Under the pieces are notes generated by a model, which saw only the letters and a list, made by a program, of their open reading frames with translations, was not told where the DNA came from and searched no databases. Below are positions 7,897-14,212 of a stretch of DNA of 21,051 nucleotides, one piece after another. Origin of the DNA: a virus. Both the position numbers and the translations under genes were made by a program. The stretch spans positions 1 to 21,051 of IMG/VR virus record IMGVR_UViG_3300042392_001083. One strand, written 5' to 3'. Position 1 is the first letter of the stretch. The number at the start of each line of letters is the position of its first letter.

Positions 7897-8246
7897 ATCA
7901 ATTCGTATTGTGGTGAATGATTATTATTGATCGCATCCAGAACCGATTGGATAGAGTTAATTCTATCTGTCAATGACTGAACATATTTGTGGAACTCTTG
8001 CTGCGTTCTTGCAACATAATATCCCTTGCTGCTGGCACATAAGTCAGGTACTAATCCATTCCTACGAATGTAATTAATAATGATTCTGATTCGCGCTTGA
8101 CTGATGTTCACTTTATCTTGAATGTGAGTGCAAGATACTGCTTTATCCCTTCCGTAGCTTTGCTTGAGCATTGCTATTATAGTAGGTAAGTGTTTCATTT
8201 CTTCATCAGTCAATTTGTAAGTGATGTTCTCAAAGTTTGTAATCAT
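7893..8246 (-). CDS. Winged-helix DNA-binding protein upstream of terL
   Basis: A 117-residue protein. Residues about 10-75 form a winged helix-turn-helix: LTDEEMKHLPTIIAMLKQ, then VSCTHIQDKVNISQARIRIIINYIRRNGLVP, then the wing ASSKGYYVARTQQE. The C-terminal 40 residues form a helix (YVQSLTDRINSIQSVLDAI). I recall very similar proteins in phages of this group, annotated as hypothetical. The 4-bp overlap with terL could point to a packaging-recognition (TerS-like) role, but a transcription or replication factor is equally possible. Confidence 0.72.
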   Translation of the reverse strand: MITNFENITYKLTDEEMKHLPTIIAMLKQSYGRDKAVSCTHIQDKVNISQARIRIIINYIRRNGLVPDLCASSKGYYVARTQQEFHKYVQSLTDRINSIQSVLDAINNNHSPQYELI

Positions 8247-8258
8247 TGGTGTGTGATT

Positions 8259-8588
8259 TTAATTAACATCTATCCATTCTGTTTTTGGCTTCATTACTCG
8301 ATATCCTAATTGAGTGAGATGATTAATCATCTTTTGGACATCAGAAGTTTCAGTTGTTGTGACAACTTGTTTGTGCCATTCTGGATTGGGATAATCAGTT
8401 TTCTTTTTGTAAACTTTTCTACTGACGAGTTCGCAATTTTGTAATAGAAAGTTCTTTGCGTGACCATTCTTTAGATAATGTTCTGGAATGTTCAATACTC
8501 TGCAAATAGAATAGAACTCGTTTCCAGTAAAAGTCTTGCCCATCTTGTTCAAGGCAGTTACCATTGTTTTGTAAATTGTTGCTTCCAT
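8259..8588 (-). CDS. Hypothetical phage protein, 109 aa
   Basis: A 109-residue soluble protein with no motif I can name. The N-terminal half looks helical (ATIYKTMVTALNKMGKTFTG, NEFYSICRVLNIPEHYLKNG), the C-terminal half is mixed and ends with VQKMINHLTQLGYRVMKPKTEW. The residue pattern in the first half could be a helix-turn-helix-like fold, but this is weak. The ATG follows a G-free leader (AATAACAAAACA). It lies between the methyltransferase and the winged-helix gene on the same strand. Confidence 0.62.
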   Translation of the reverse strand: MEATIYKTMVTALNKMGKTFTGNEFYSICRVLNIPEHYLKNGHAKNFLLQNCELVSRKVYKKKTDYPNPEWHKQVVTTTETSDVQKMINHLTQLGYRVMKPKTEWIDVN

Positions 8589-8611
8589 TGTTTTGTTATT
8601 TGATTTAATTA

Positions 8612-9493
8612 TTACAATAAACTTTTTTCTATTGCTTGAAAAATCTCAAACGCTAACTGTGGCACTAATGAATTTCCGTATCCTTTGATCGATTCGTTTC
8701 TCCATTTAGAAAAGGTAATTCCGTCCAATTCGGTGGGAAGCCCATCATCTCTGCCACAAATCGGGGATTGAGTTGGGAAGTTTTTCCAAGTTGCGCGAAT
8801 GCATCTGGCAGACTGTTGGTGTGATTTCTTCCACATCGTTCCAGCCGTTCTTCTGTATGAGAACCTTTCCAATCCCTTGTTGTTAGTGTAGGAAGCATTC
8901 CCATCACTTGAGTCGCAAGGTTTGGCATCGTTGTTCCGTTGGGATATTTCTCCATTCTTTTCTTGAATTTCTCCAAATCTTGCACTTGTTCTATTGCTCT
9001 TGGTGTGAGCAATAAACCAGACCCGGTCTCGTCTGTGTGGCGCACCAACGGCACAAGCTGGAAGTATAAAAGGGATGACTTCGTAGCCTTCATTTGCCAA
9101 GTCAATTTGCACTTCCTCGAACACCATTCCCCCATTCCAATTAACAAGCCCACGAACATTCTCTCCCACAACGAATCTCGGTTCAATCTCTCGTATTGCC
9201 CTAAGCATCTCTGGGAAGAGATGTCGCTCGTCATCTTTCCCAAGTCTTTTTCCAGCGACTGAATATGGTTGGCACGGGAATCCTCCCGTGAGTACATCGA
9301 TTCTTCCTCTGTGAATAGTGAAATCTGTTTTTGTGATATCTTCATAAGAAATTGAATTTGGAAAGTGATATTTTAATACTTGACGAGGGAAGGTCATCCA
9401 TTCGCAATGGAATATGTTTTCCCATCCCATCCATTCAGCAGCCAAATCAAATCCACCTATACCACTAAATAAACTGCCGTGAGTAAGTTTCAT
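8612..9493 (-). CDS. DNA cytosine-C5 methyltransferase
   Basis: A 293-residue methyltransferase with the standard order of motifs: I (SLFSGIGGFDLAAE, S7-E20) for AdoMet binding, IV (GGFPCQPYS, catalytic C74), VI (E111-N112-V113), VIII (HRRDRVWF, R155/R157) and X (GYGNSLVPQLAFEIF, from 271). The segment between VIII and X (about 165-240), where the target-recognition domain sits, is Ser/Asn/Arg-rich and looks unusual. That stretch is shared with a second long open frame, which may explain its composition. The enzyme probably modifies phage DNA against host restriction; no cognate endonuclease gene is visible. It overlaps the next gene upstream by 4 bp (ATGA). Confidence 0.93.
   Translation of the reverse strand: MKLTHGSLFSGIGGFDLAAEWMGWENIFHCEWMTFPRQVLKYHFPNSISYEDITKTDFTIHRGRIDVLTGGFPCQPYSVAGKRLGKDDERHLFPEMLRAIREIEPRFVVGENVRGLVNWNGGMVFEEVQIDLANEGYEVIPFILPACAVGAPHRRDRVWFIAHTKSNRTSARFGEIQEKNGEISQRNNDAKPCDSSDGNASYTNNKGLERFSYRRTAGTMWKKSHQQSARCIRATWKNFPTQSPICGRDDGLPTELDGITFSKWRNESIKGYGNSLVPQLAFEIFQAIEKSLL
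8665..9345 (-). CDS. Nested gene inside the methyltransferase gene, LNPRFVAEMMGFP family
   Basis: On the same strand but a different frame, a 226-codon frame lies wholly within the methyltransferase gene (over its codons 50-276). A second start at 9297 gives a 210-residue protein beginning MYSREDSRANHIQ. It carries features I recall from phage proteins linked to cytosine methyltransferases: SRKCKLTWQMKATKSSLLYF, HTDETGSGLLLTPRA, an LPT-type repeat (GMLPTLTTRDWKGS), then QLNPRFVAEMMGFPPNWTELPF near the end. These look like a true protein family, normally Trp/Pro-rich with TPT/LPTP repeats and an L(N/S)P..VE.(L/M)MG.P..W ending. Length and these motifs argue against a chance frame. Function unknown; expression not shown. 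Confidence 0.62.
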   Translation of the reverse strand: MKISQKQISLFTEEESMYSREDSRANHIQSLEKDLGKMTSDISSQRCLGQYERLNRDSLWERMFVGLLIGMGEWCSRKCKLTWQMKATKSSLLYFQLVPLVRHTDETGSGLLLTPRAIEQVQDLEKFKKRMEKYPNGTTMPNLATQVMGMLPTLTTRDWKGSHTEERLERCGRNHTNSLPDAFAQLGKTSQLNPRFVAEMMGFPPNWTELPFLNGETNRSKDTEIH

Positions 9494-10275
9494 TTGATTT
9501 TGTTTTTTAAGAATTGAACATACAATAGTTTCTTCATCTCATTCATTACTGATTCCTTGTATAACTGGTGCATTCTTTCGTTGCTGGTTATCCTTTGCAT
9601 TTTTGTCCTTGTCAACTCTTGTTCATCTGCTATATTTTTTTTCGCTTGCTTCTTTGCGCTTGACCATTCTTCTTCAGACCAAGATTCATCCGTTGCATTG
9701 TTGCTGGAATAGAGCCAGTCATACATTCGCGTTCCAAGCATATAAGCACTTCTGTACTTTCCTTCTTTGGCATAATCAATGTCTTTATTGAATATATCTT
9801 GTAAGTAGTCTATTGATTCAGTTGATGGTGCAAGTTGCTTCGAAGCATCTACATAGTTTACATTTATCTCATTCCATTTCTTCATTGCATCATTCCTTAA
9901 CTCTTTGTAGTCACTCAAGACGTTCCCGATAAACATATTGTCAAACGATTTGAATGAGTTGTGCTTTGCGTTTAATTTACCAGCAGCATTCATTTCAAAT
10001 GCAATTCTAAAGTCAGAACAACTACACCACGAAAAGTGGTCTTGAATAAAGGAATGAGATTGCAATACTGGTTCAATTCGTTCTGGTTGTGCTATCTGGT
10101 GAAACACAAGTTGAGCATAGTACAACTCAAGAAATTTTCTTTGGTCAACCATAGCGATCAATTCATCTTTACTTGCTGCGATTATCTTTCTGAAATCAGC
10201 ATTATAAACTTTTGCCAAGTTGCTCTGCCAATCTATTGAATCCGTCAACTGATGTGCCTTTTCCAAATGTTCCAT
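9490..10275 (-). CDS. Unknown protein of the replication block, 261 aa
   Basis: A 261-residue soluble, largely helical protein with no motif I can name. Visible features are a KFLELYYAQLVFHQIAQPER segment near residues 46-66, two cysteines in SWCSCSDFR, and a charged helical C-terminus (SEEEWSSAKKQAKKNIADEQ). The start at 10275 overlaps the end of the preceding gene by 74 bp; a later Met (10152) would remove the overlap, but the 10275 start has an A/C-rich leader (ACACAAAAAACATTAAGCA) like its neighbours. It lies between the methyltransferase and a replication-type gene. Possibly a replication accessory protein; this is positional inference only. Confidence 0.65.
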   Translation of the reverse strand: MEHLEKAHQLTDSIDWQSNLAKVYNADFRKIIAASKDELIAMVDQRKFLELYYAQLVFHQIAQPERIEPVLQSHSFIQDHFSWCSCSDFRIAFEMNAAGKLNAKHNSFKSFDNMFIGNVLSDYKELRNDAMKKWNEINVNYVDASKQLAPSTESIDYLQDIFNKDIDYAKEGKYRSAYMLGTRMYDWLYSSNNATDESWSEEEWSSAKKQAKKNIADEQELTRTKMQRITSNERMHQLYKESVMNEMKKLLYVQFLKNKIK

Positions 10276-10609
10276 TGCTTAATGTTTTTTGTGTTACATA
10301 CTTATTCATATCCCAAGCAGATATAGCTGCACGTTTCCAGTCTTTCATCTTGCGTTTACCATAATGCCATTCAGTCTGTTCGTAGTGTGCGATGAACTTT
10401 TGAGCGAATCTTCTTCCATCTTCCCAACTTCCTTCCGTTCTGTGAACGAAGTATTCAATCACTTCTGTTTCCGTAGGTGGTGTGAATCTGCTAGATTCTT
10501 TCTTGCGATGGTTGACATATTCTTCCATCATTCGAATGCACTCTTCTGGAGATATGCATCCTTGATTATTTGCCTTCGAATGAGCATAAAAATATTCTTG
10601 TGCTTTCAT
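10202..10609 (-). CDS. Replication-associated phage protein (KMKDWK motif)
   Basis: A 135-residue protein with the pattern RFTPPTETEVIEYFVHR, then FAQKFIAHYEQTEWHYGKRKMKDWKRAAISAW. The block 'F.PPT..EV..Y......d..kFi.hYe..gW..Gk.kMKDWKaAv..W' is one I know from phage replication proteins, including the C-terminal part of primosomal or DnaD-like phage proteins, where it follows a DNA-binding N-terminal domain. Here that domain is short or absent. It sits next to the DnaA-like gene, supporting a role in starting phage replication. Its C-terminus is polar (GTFGKGTSVDGFNRLAEQLG). Confidence 0.7.
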   Translation of the reverse strand: MKAQEYFYAHSKANNQGCISPEECIRMMEEYVNHRKKESSRFTPPTETEVIEYFVHRTEGSWEDGRRFAQKFIAHYEQTEWHYGKRKMKDWKRAAISAWDMNKYVTQKTLSNGTFGKGTSVDGFNRLAEQLGKSL

Positions 10610-10621
10610 TGTGTGTATTAT

Positions 10622-11083
10622 TTATTGGTTAACGTACTTCTGTAAAACATAAATACCCTTGTCAGAAAGATATTGATTCAAACTATCCATCCGTTCTCGA
10701 AGCACTATATCAAACTGATAATTCTGTATGCATTTAGTCCTAGCGTGAAGAACTGAACAATGGTCGCGTCTATTAAACATCTTACCTACATCAGTAAGAG
10801 ATATCACTCCTTTGAAATTCTCGTAAACAACAAACATCATTATATGTCTTATGATCGTTATATGTTGTTGTCGAGTTTGATTGAGTATTTCTTCGGGCTT
10901 GATTGAGTATTCGTTGATTGACCATTCAAATAAGTAGTCAAGCAATCTTCGAACTCTTACTGGTGTAGCGTACAACTTGCCATTGAACATCTTATTAAAT
11001 TCTTCAGCAAAGTCATCTTGACGTTCTGGAATAATAAATTCCATAAATCTTTCTGGAGAATAGTACTTGTCATTTTTACTCAT
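10622..11083 (-). CDS. DnaA domain IV-like DNA-binding protein
   Basis: A 153-residue protein. Residues 97-118 read LTDVGKMFNRRDHCSVLHARTK, matching the DnaA signature (eIG..Fg.RDHsTVlhA..ki) that contacts DnaA boxes. Upstream, TRQQHITIIRHIMMFVVYE fits the helix-turn-helix part of DnaA domain IV. There is no AAA+ ATPase domain. It likely binds a phage origin or competes with host DnaA. It overlaps the small HTH gene by 8 bp. Such stand-alone DnaA C-terminal proteins are frequent in phages of this host group. Confidence 0.85.
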   Translation of the reverse strand: MSKNDKYYSPERFMEFIIPERQDDFAEEFNKMFNGKLYATPVRVRRLLDYLFEWSINEYSIKPEEILNQTRQQHITIIRHIMMFVVYENFKGVISLTDVGKMFNRRDHCSVLHARTKCIQNYQFDIVLRERMDSLNQYLSDKGIYVLQKYVNQ

Positions 11084-11297
11084 CGTGCAGAATAATTAGC
11101 GTGGTTAATTCTTTCAAGGGTGTTTCTGTCTTGATTGACAAGATGTACACTTGCTCAATCGTCAATTTTGTTGGATGCTTTAGATATGTCCTTCCAGTTG
11201 GAGCAGTAACATTGAGCAGCGCAGCAAGGTCAACTGCGCTCCCAATGTTTGATTTGACATATGACTTCCAACTATCGTTATTAGAATGGTAGGTCAT
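11076..11297 (-). CDS. Small helix-turn-helix-like protein
   Basis: A 73-residue protein. The stretch GSAVDLAALLNVTAPTGRTYLKHPTKLTIEQVYILSIKTETPLKEL matches the layout of small phage HTH proteins (recognition helix near TAPTGRTYLKHP, followed by 'L...ql..is..t...l.eL'). It could be a regulator of the early block or a replication helper. The gene overlaps both neighbours (17 bp upstream SSB-like, 8 bp downstream DnaA-like), so it is translated as part of that block. Confidence 0.68.
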   Translation of the reverse strand: MTYHSNNDSWKSYVKSNIGSAVDLAALLNVTAPTGRTYLKHPTKLTIEQVYILSIKTETPLKELTTLIILHDE

Positions 11298-11937
11298 CGT
11301 CTTGTGTTGTTGTTGGTTCTGGTTGAGTTAGCTTTCCTTTTTGTTCAGACATCCAGTTCTGTAAGTATCCCCATTCTGGAGATTTGGAAATATCCTTTTG
11401 CATCCATTCTGGTAAAGAATTATATCCATCCCAGTTGAAATCTTCGAAGTTGTCAAGGAAGATTACTACTTGCGGATTGAATGTTGCTGGTGCTGACATT
11501 CCAGTTATTAGTGGTGTCATCGTGCTGATGTTCGCGTATGTCTTGCCATCTTTATTCGCGTGAATAATATTGAGTAATCCAGACATTCCGCATAAAGACG
11601 AGAAGTCAAATTTTCTTGCTTCATCATCACTCATCGTCTTGCCTAACCAAGATTGAATAAAAGGTCTTAAAACACTATTCTCGTGCATAGAAAAAGTGAA
11701 ATCACGATGCTTTACTAACGGCTGCTTTCCTTTTTCCTCGCTGAACACACGAAGTTCATTTGGTAATTCAAATGACAATCTGATTTTGCGCTTGAAGTTT
11801 GGTTGTCCTTCCCACTGTCCTTCAACAGTTCCCAAGTCAATGACTTGATAGCACGTTGCAACGTGATTGCCAGATGGCACAATTTCTTTTGGTTTTGATT
11901 CACTAACTGGTGCGTGAAATCCTTTTGATTGATTCAT
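11281..11937 (-). CDS. Phage single-stranded DNA-binding protein-like
   Basis: A 218-residue protein. The start region PSGNHVATCYQVIDLGTVEG and the following KRKIRLSFELPNE, FTFSMHENSVLRPFIQSWLGK, FDFSSLCGMSGLLNIIHAN..GKTYANI are the pattern I know from phage SSB-like proteins of this group. It ends in DDDLPF, the acidic tip found on bacterial SSB proteins (DDDIPF) that recruits partner proteins. It would coat single-stranded DNA in phage replication and recombination. The leader before the ATG is G-free. It heads the core replication block of SSB, HTH, DnaA-like and KMKDWK proteins. Confidence 0.82.
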   Translation of the reverse strand: MNQSKGFHAPVSESKPKEIVPSGNHVATCYQVIDLGTVEGQWEGQPNFKRKIRLSFELPNELRVFSEEKGKQPLVKHRDFTFSMHENSVLRPFIQSWLGKTMSDDEARKFDFSSLCGMSGLLNIIHANKDGKTYANISTMTPLITGMSAPATFNPQVVIFLDNFEDFNWDGYNSLPEWMQKDISKSPEWGYLQNWMSEQKGKLTQPEPTTTQDDDLPF

Positions 11938-11948
11938 AGATTGATTGA

Positions 11949-12110
11949 TTAAATTGATTGTAAATATTCGATTGCTATTGATTTGATTCTATCGTAAGCA
12001 GATAATGGTGAGTTATCTGCTATGTACTTTGATTGATCGTTGTAGTTCAGTCTATCTGGGGGATAGTAACTACTCTGAACACAGATGTAATTTCGTTTAT
12101 TCGCTTTCAT
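11949..12110 (-). CDS. Small phage protein, 53 aa
   Basis: A 53-residue frame (MKANKRNYICVQSSYYPPDR..., ending IKSIAIEYLQSI) fills the gap between the SSB-like gene and the 12097-12525 gene, which it overlaps by 14 bp. The content is rich in Tyr and Asn, with a helical end, and the leader before the ATG is A-rich. Tight fit between neighbours and sensible composition argue it is real. No function is recognisable. Confidence 0.62.
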   Translation of the reverse strand: MKANKRNYICVQSSYYPPDRLNYNDQSKYIADNSPLSAYDRIKSIAIEYLQSI

Positions 12111-12525
12111 TGATTCTGATTTTATCGTTAATTCTTTCCAATGCTTCTCGGTAGCAGTTGTCGCTTTCCGATGCGCGAAGATGTGCTTGATAGGAAATCT
12201 CTTTTAGAATCTTGTTGTGGTCAGCAGTCTTGTAAGAATGGAGCAAATCTTCTGCCCACGCTAACCAGTCAACTTCTTCAAGTGTGCCAGTATTAGCATC
12301 GAACTTATTATCCATATGAATAGTAGCCCATCCGCTTTCCATTACCGATATCCATACGTTGTGCGAATATTCCTTGCGTGATGTAAATGTCACGATTTTA
12401 TCTGCTCCTCGAAGCACGAAGTTTCCGCAGTCGATGTTCTCGAAGATTAAGCCTTGATAATCTTCTTGGATTAGCTGACCTAATTCAGCGAATATAGAAA
12501 GTGGTGTGTTGATTGTGTGTGTCAT
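12097..12525 (-). CDS. Hypothetical early protein, 142 aa
   Basis: A 142-residue acidic soluble protein. The first ~65 residues are beta-rich (QGLIFENIDCGNFVLRGADK, IVTFTSRKEYSHNVWISVME) and the rest helical (EEVDWLAWAEDLLHSYKTAD onward). I do not recognise a family. It is part of the leftward early transcript and is preceded by an A/C-rich G-free leader. Confidence 0.62.
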   Translation of the reverse strand: MTHTINTPLSIFAELGQLIQEDYQGLIFENIDCGNFVLRGADKIVTFTSRKEYSHNVWISVMESGWATIHMDNKFDANTGTLEEVDWLAWAEDLLHSYKTADHNKILKEISYQAHLRASESDNCYREALERINDKIRINESE

Positions 12526-12555
12526 TGTATTGAATTGTTTATTTGATTTTGTTGA

Positions 12556-12981
12556 TTATGCAGTCAATCTCTTTGTGATTTTCAGATGCTTGTTAACGGC
12601 TGCTTGATATTCGTTGGCACTTTTTTCTTTCAACTTTTGCAACTCATCTTTCATTGATTCAATAGTGATTTGGTCGAACTCTCCAGCTAAAGATTGATAT
12701 AAATCATCGCTACTCAGCTTGTCCATCATATAATCGTAATTGACATCATTAACATCCATAGTACTCATTTCCCAACAGAAATATTCTGATATGTTTGCAT
12801 TGATGGCAGTTTTGATTTCATCATATCCCTTAAACTTAAAATAAATCAATTTAATGTTATCAGCGCAATACGTTTCAATCTTCAACTGACCATCTTCAAA
12901 CAATGTTTTTCTGGTGTCGTTGGTGTACGAATAACGAGCAAGATTGCTCAACTTGTGTAGGGTTAAAATTAAATCTTTCAT
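12556..12981 (-). CDS. Hypothetical early protein, 141 aa
   Basis: A 141-residue protein of unknown family. The N-terminal half includes a beta-type stretch (KIETYCADNIKLIYFKFKGY), the middle is acidic (MDVNDVNYDYMMDKLSSDDL), and the end is helical with coiled-coil character (ESMKDELQKLKEKSANEYQA) finishing in a basic KHLKITKR tail. The ATG follows the sequence AACACACAACACA, shared with the next gene upstream. Confidence 0.62.
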   Translation of the reverse strand: MKDLILTLHKLSNLARYSYTNDTRKTLFEDGQLKIETYCADNIKLIYFKFKGYDEIKTAINANISEYFCWEMSTMDVNDVNYDYMMDKLSSDDLYQSLAGEFDQITIESMKDELQKLKEKSANEYQAAVNKHLKITKRLTA

Positions 12982-12998
12982 TGTGTTGTGTGTTATTT
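12982..12998 (-). promoter_or_regulatory. G-free A/C-rich translation leader
   Basis: Reading leftward, the bases before the ATG at 12981 are AAATAACACACAACACA, with no G and no Shine-Dalgarno match. The last 12 bases are identical to those before the next gene (ATG at 13243). A/C-rich leaders of this kind favour initiation in Bacteroidota, where SD pairing is little used. Confidence 0.5.
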
Positions 12999-13015
12999 GA
13001 TTTGATTATTAAATA

Positions 13016-13243
13016 CTATCGTGATTGTTTTTGCAATTCGTATTCTCGCCAGATGAGCATATAAGCAGTTCTCTTTGCTTCTTGATGCTGGTGCTTATCT
13101 GAATCATCGTTAAGGAAATCATAAATCGTCGAGTCAGTTGTGGTAACTTGCATCCTTTTACCTTTATAATCAGCAGTTAGCACATAGTGTCCGTATGCAT
13201 TGCCGTGACGAATAGTCATTTTTACTTTTCTAAAAGTTGCCAT
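13016..13243 (-). CDS. Small early protein, 75 aa
   Basis: A 75-residue protein, first gene of the leftward block. The sequence KVKMTIRHGNAYGHYVLTAD, then KRMQVTTTDSTIYDFLNDDS, then a helix EAKRTAYMLIWREYELQKQS resembles small phage proteins I recall from this host group ('.R......YGHY.i......g....vtttDs.ifD...d'). No function is known. It is preceded by the ACACACAACACA leader and by a candidate promoter at 13290-13320. Confidence 0.68.
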   Translation of the reverse strand: MATFRKVKMTIRHGNAYGHYVLTADYKGKRMQVTTTDSTIYDFLNDDSDKHQHQEAKRTAYMLIWREYELQKQSR

Positions 13244-13260
13244 TGTGTTGTGTGTTAATT
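13244..13260 (-). promoter_or_regulatory. G-free A/C-rich translation leader
   Basis: Reading leftward, AATTAACACACAACACA precedes the ATG at 13243. Its 3' 12 bases match the leader of the 12556-12981 gene exactly. There is no Shine-Dalgarno sequence. Confidence 0.5.
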
Positions 13261-13289
13261 GTGTGTATTATTGTGTTGTTTTGTGATGA

Positions 13290-13320
13290 CAAATGAATAA
13301 CAAAATTTTCATATAACAAA
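13290..13320 (-). promoter_or_regulatory. Candidate early promoter (TTTG-N19-TTCATTTG)
   Basis: On the minus strand, TTTG (13317-13320) is followed after 19 bases by TTCATTTG (13290-13297). This matches the Bacteroidota promoter form TTTG / TAnnTTTG with one mismatch in the second box. It points into the leftward early block, whose first ATG is 47 bp downstream. The boxes overlap both copies of a 12-bp direct repeat, as an operator might. Confidence 0.45.
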
Positions 13321-13324
13321 ATTT
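13297..13324. repeat. 12-bp direct repeat in the divergent control region
   Basis: ATAACAAAATTT occurs at 13297-13308 and again at 13313-13324, a spacing of 16 bp. It lies between the divergent early transcripts and overlaps the candidate leftward promoter. It could be a pair of operator half-sites or simply a duplicated promoter box (each copy contains the complement of TTTTG). Confidence 0.45.
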
Positions 13325-13368
13325 ATTTTCGTTTTTATTGAAAATAATTCGTAACTCGTTGAATATTA

Positions 13369-13734
13369 GTGATAAAAAAAAGTAAAAAAATAGTGCCTTT
13401 AGAGGAAATTGAGCAGAAAATAGTCATCCAGTACCTACGTTCTGTCCATCCCAATGTCCTTTATTGTGCTTCTGCTGGTGGGATGAGGACATCTATGCGA
13501 CAAGCAATCAAGATGAAGCAGATGGGATATATAGCTGGTTTCCCAGACTTATTCATTTACGAGCAGCGAAATGGTTTTGCTGGTCTTGCTATTGAAATGA
13601 AACGAGTGAGTGGTGGTGTGGCTTCGCCAGAACAGAAGCAATGGAAGTCACATCTTCTGCTCAATGGATATGCTGCATACATTTGCAAAGGTGCAGATGA
13701 AGCGATCAAAATTATAGATGAATATTTCAAGTGA
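13369..13734 (+). CDS. VRR-NUC domain nuclease
   Basis: A 121-residue nuclease of the PD-(D/E)xK type. The start appears to be GTG at 13369, giving (M)IKKSKKIVPLEEIEQK; no ATG lies before the domain. Active-site residues are visible: E15 in the first helix, D60 (GYIAGFPDLFIY), E76 and K78 (AIEMKR), then SPEQKQWKSHLLLNGYAAYI, which is the conserved VRR-NUC ending. Family members cut branched or recombination DNA; in phages they sit near replication genes and may resolve junctions before packaging. It overlaps the next gene by 17 bp. Confidence 0.9.
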   Translation: MIKKSKKIVPLEEIEQKIVIQYLRSVHPNVLYCASAGGMRTSMRQAIKMKQMGYIAGFPDLFIYEQRNGFAGLAIEMKRVSGGVASPEQKQWKSHLLLNGYAAYICKGADEAIKIIDEYFK

Positions 13735-14212
13735 TACATATAATCGACTATTGATTAGCGCACATAAGATTGCGCCAACATCAGATGATGCTTACGAGTT
13801 GCTTCATTTCACTCTCACTTATCTGGACTTAAAAAACGACATTGTATTCACTTTTCCCGACTTACAACAATTCAGTTATATAAATAGGGCAATGTATATG
13901 GGCTGGAACTTTCCATCGTCACCATTCTATCGGCAGTACAGACATCAACAAATATCCTATGTTGAACACATTGATGATGTAGATGATTCTGGTATGACTG
14001 ACGTTCTGAATATTGAACTGCTCGACATTGCCATCAGCAGACTTCCAGAACACGAACAATACATTATCAACGCATATCTGCAAGGTGACTTCGACTATGA
14101 ATACTGGAGCGCAATAGCTGGATGTTCTGTTGACTACCTATACACATACATAAATAAAATCAAATCAAAAATCAAATCATATGTGGTTCGCTGCAAAACA
14201 AATAGTAGATGA
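13718..14212 (+). CDS. Sigma-70-like RNA polymerase factor (phage type)
   Basis: A 164-residue protein. The first ~60 residues (SSDTYNRLLISAHKIAP, DDAYELLHFTLTYL, then SYINRAMYMGWN and FYRQYRH) resemble the region 2 layout of small sigma factors. Residues about 105-155 (LPEHEQYIINAYLQGDFDYE, YWSAIAGCSVDYLYTYINKIKSKIK) fit region 4 with its helix-turn-helix. I recall such divergent sigma-like proteins in Bacteroidota phages. It may direct the host polymerase to late phage promoters. It overlaps the nuclease gene by 17 bp and the next gene by 32 bp. The similarity is weak in region 2, so a generic HTH protein is the alternative. Confidence 0.68.
   Translation: MNISSDTYNRLLISAHKIAPTSDDAYELLHFTLTYLDLKNDIVFTFPDLQQFSYINRAMYMGWNFPSSPFYRQYRHQQISYVEHIDDVDDSGMTDVLNIELLDIAISRLPEHEQYIINAYLQGDFDYEYWSAIAGCSVDYLYTYINKIKSKIKSYVVRCKTNSR

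Noticed and set aside
8939-9262. 107-codon plus-strand open frame across the methyltransferase gene
   Set aside because: It is a third reading of already dual-coded DNA, has no motif, would need a rightward transcript in a leftward block, and reads as a low-quality antisense shadow.
10289-10645. 118-codon plus-strand open frame opposite the KMKDWK replication gene
   Set aside because: It is Phe/Cys-rich antisense translation of a conserved helical protein, with no supporting context.
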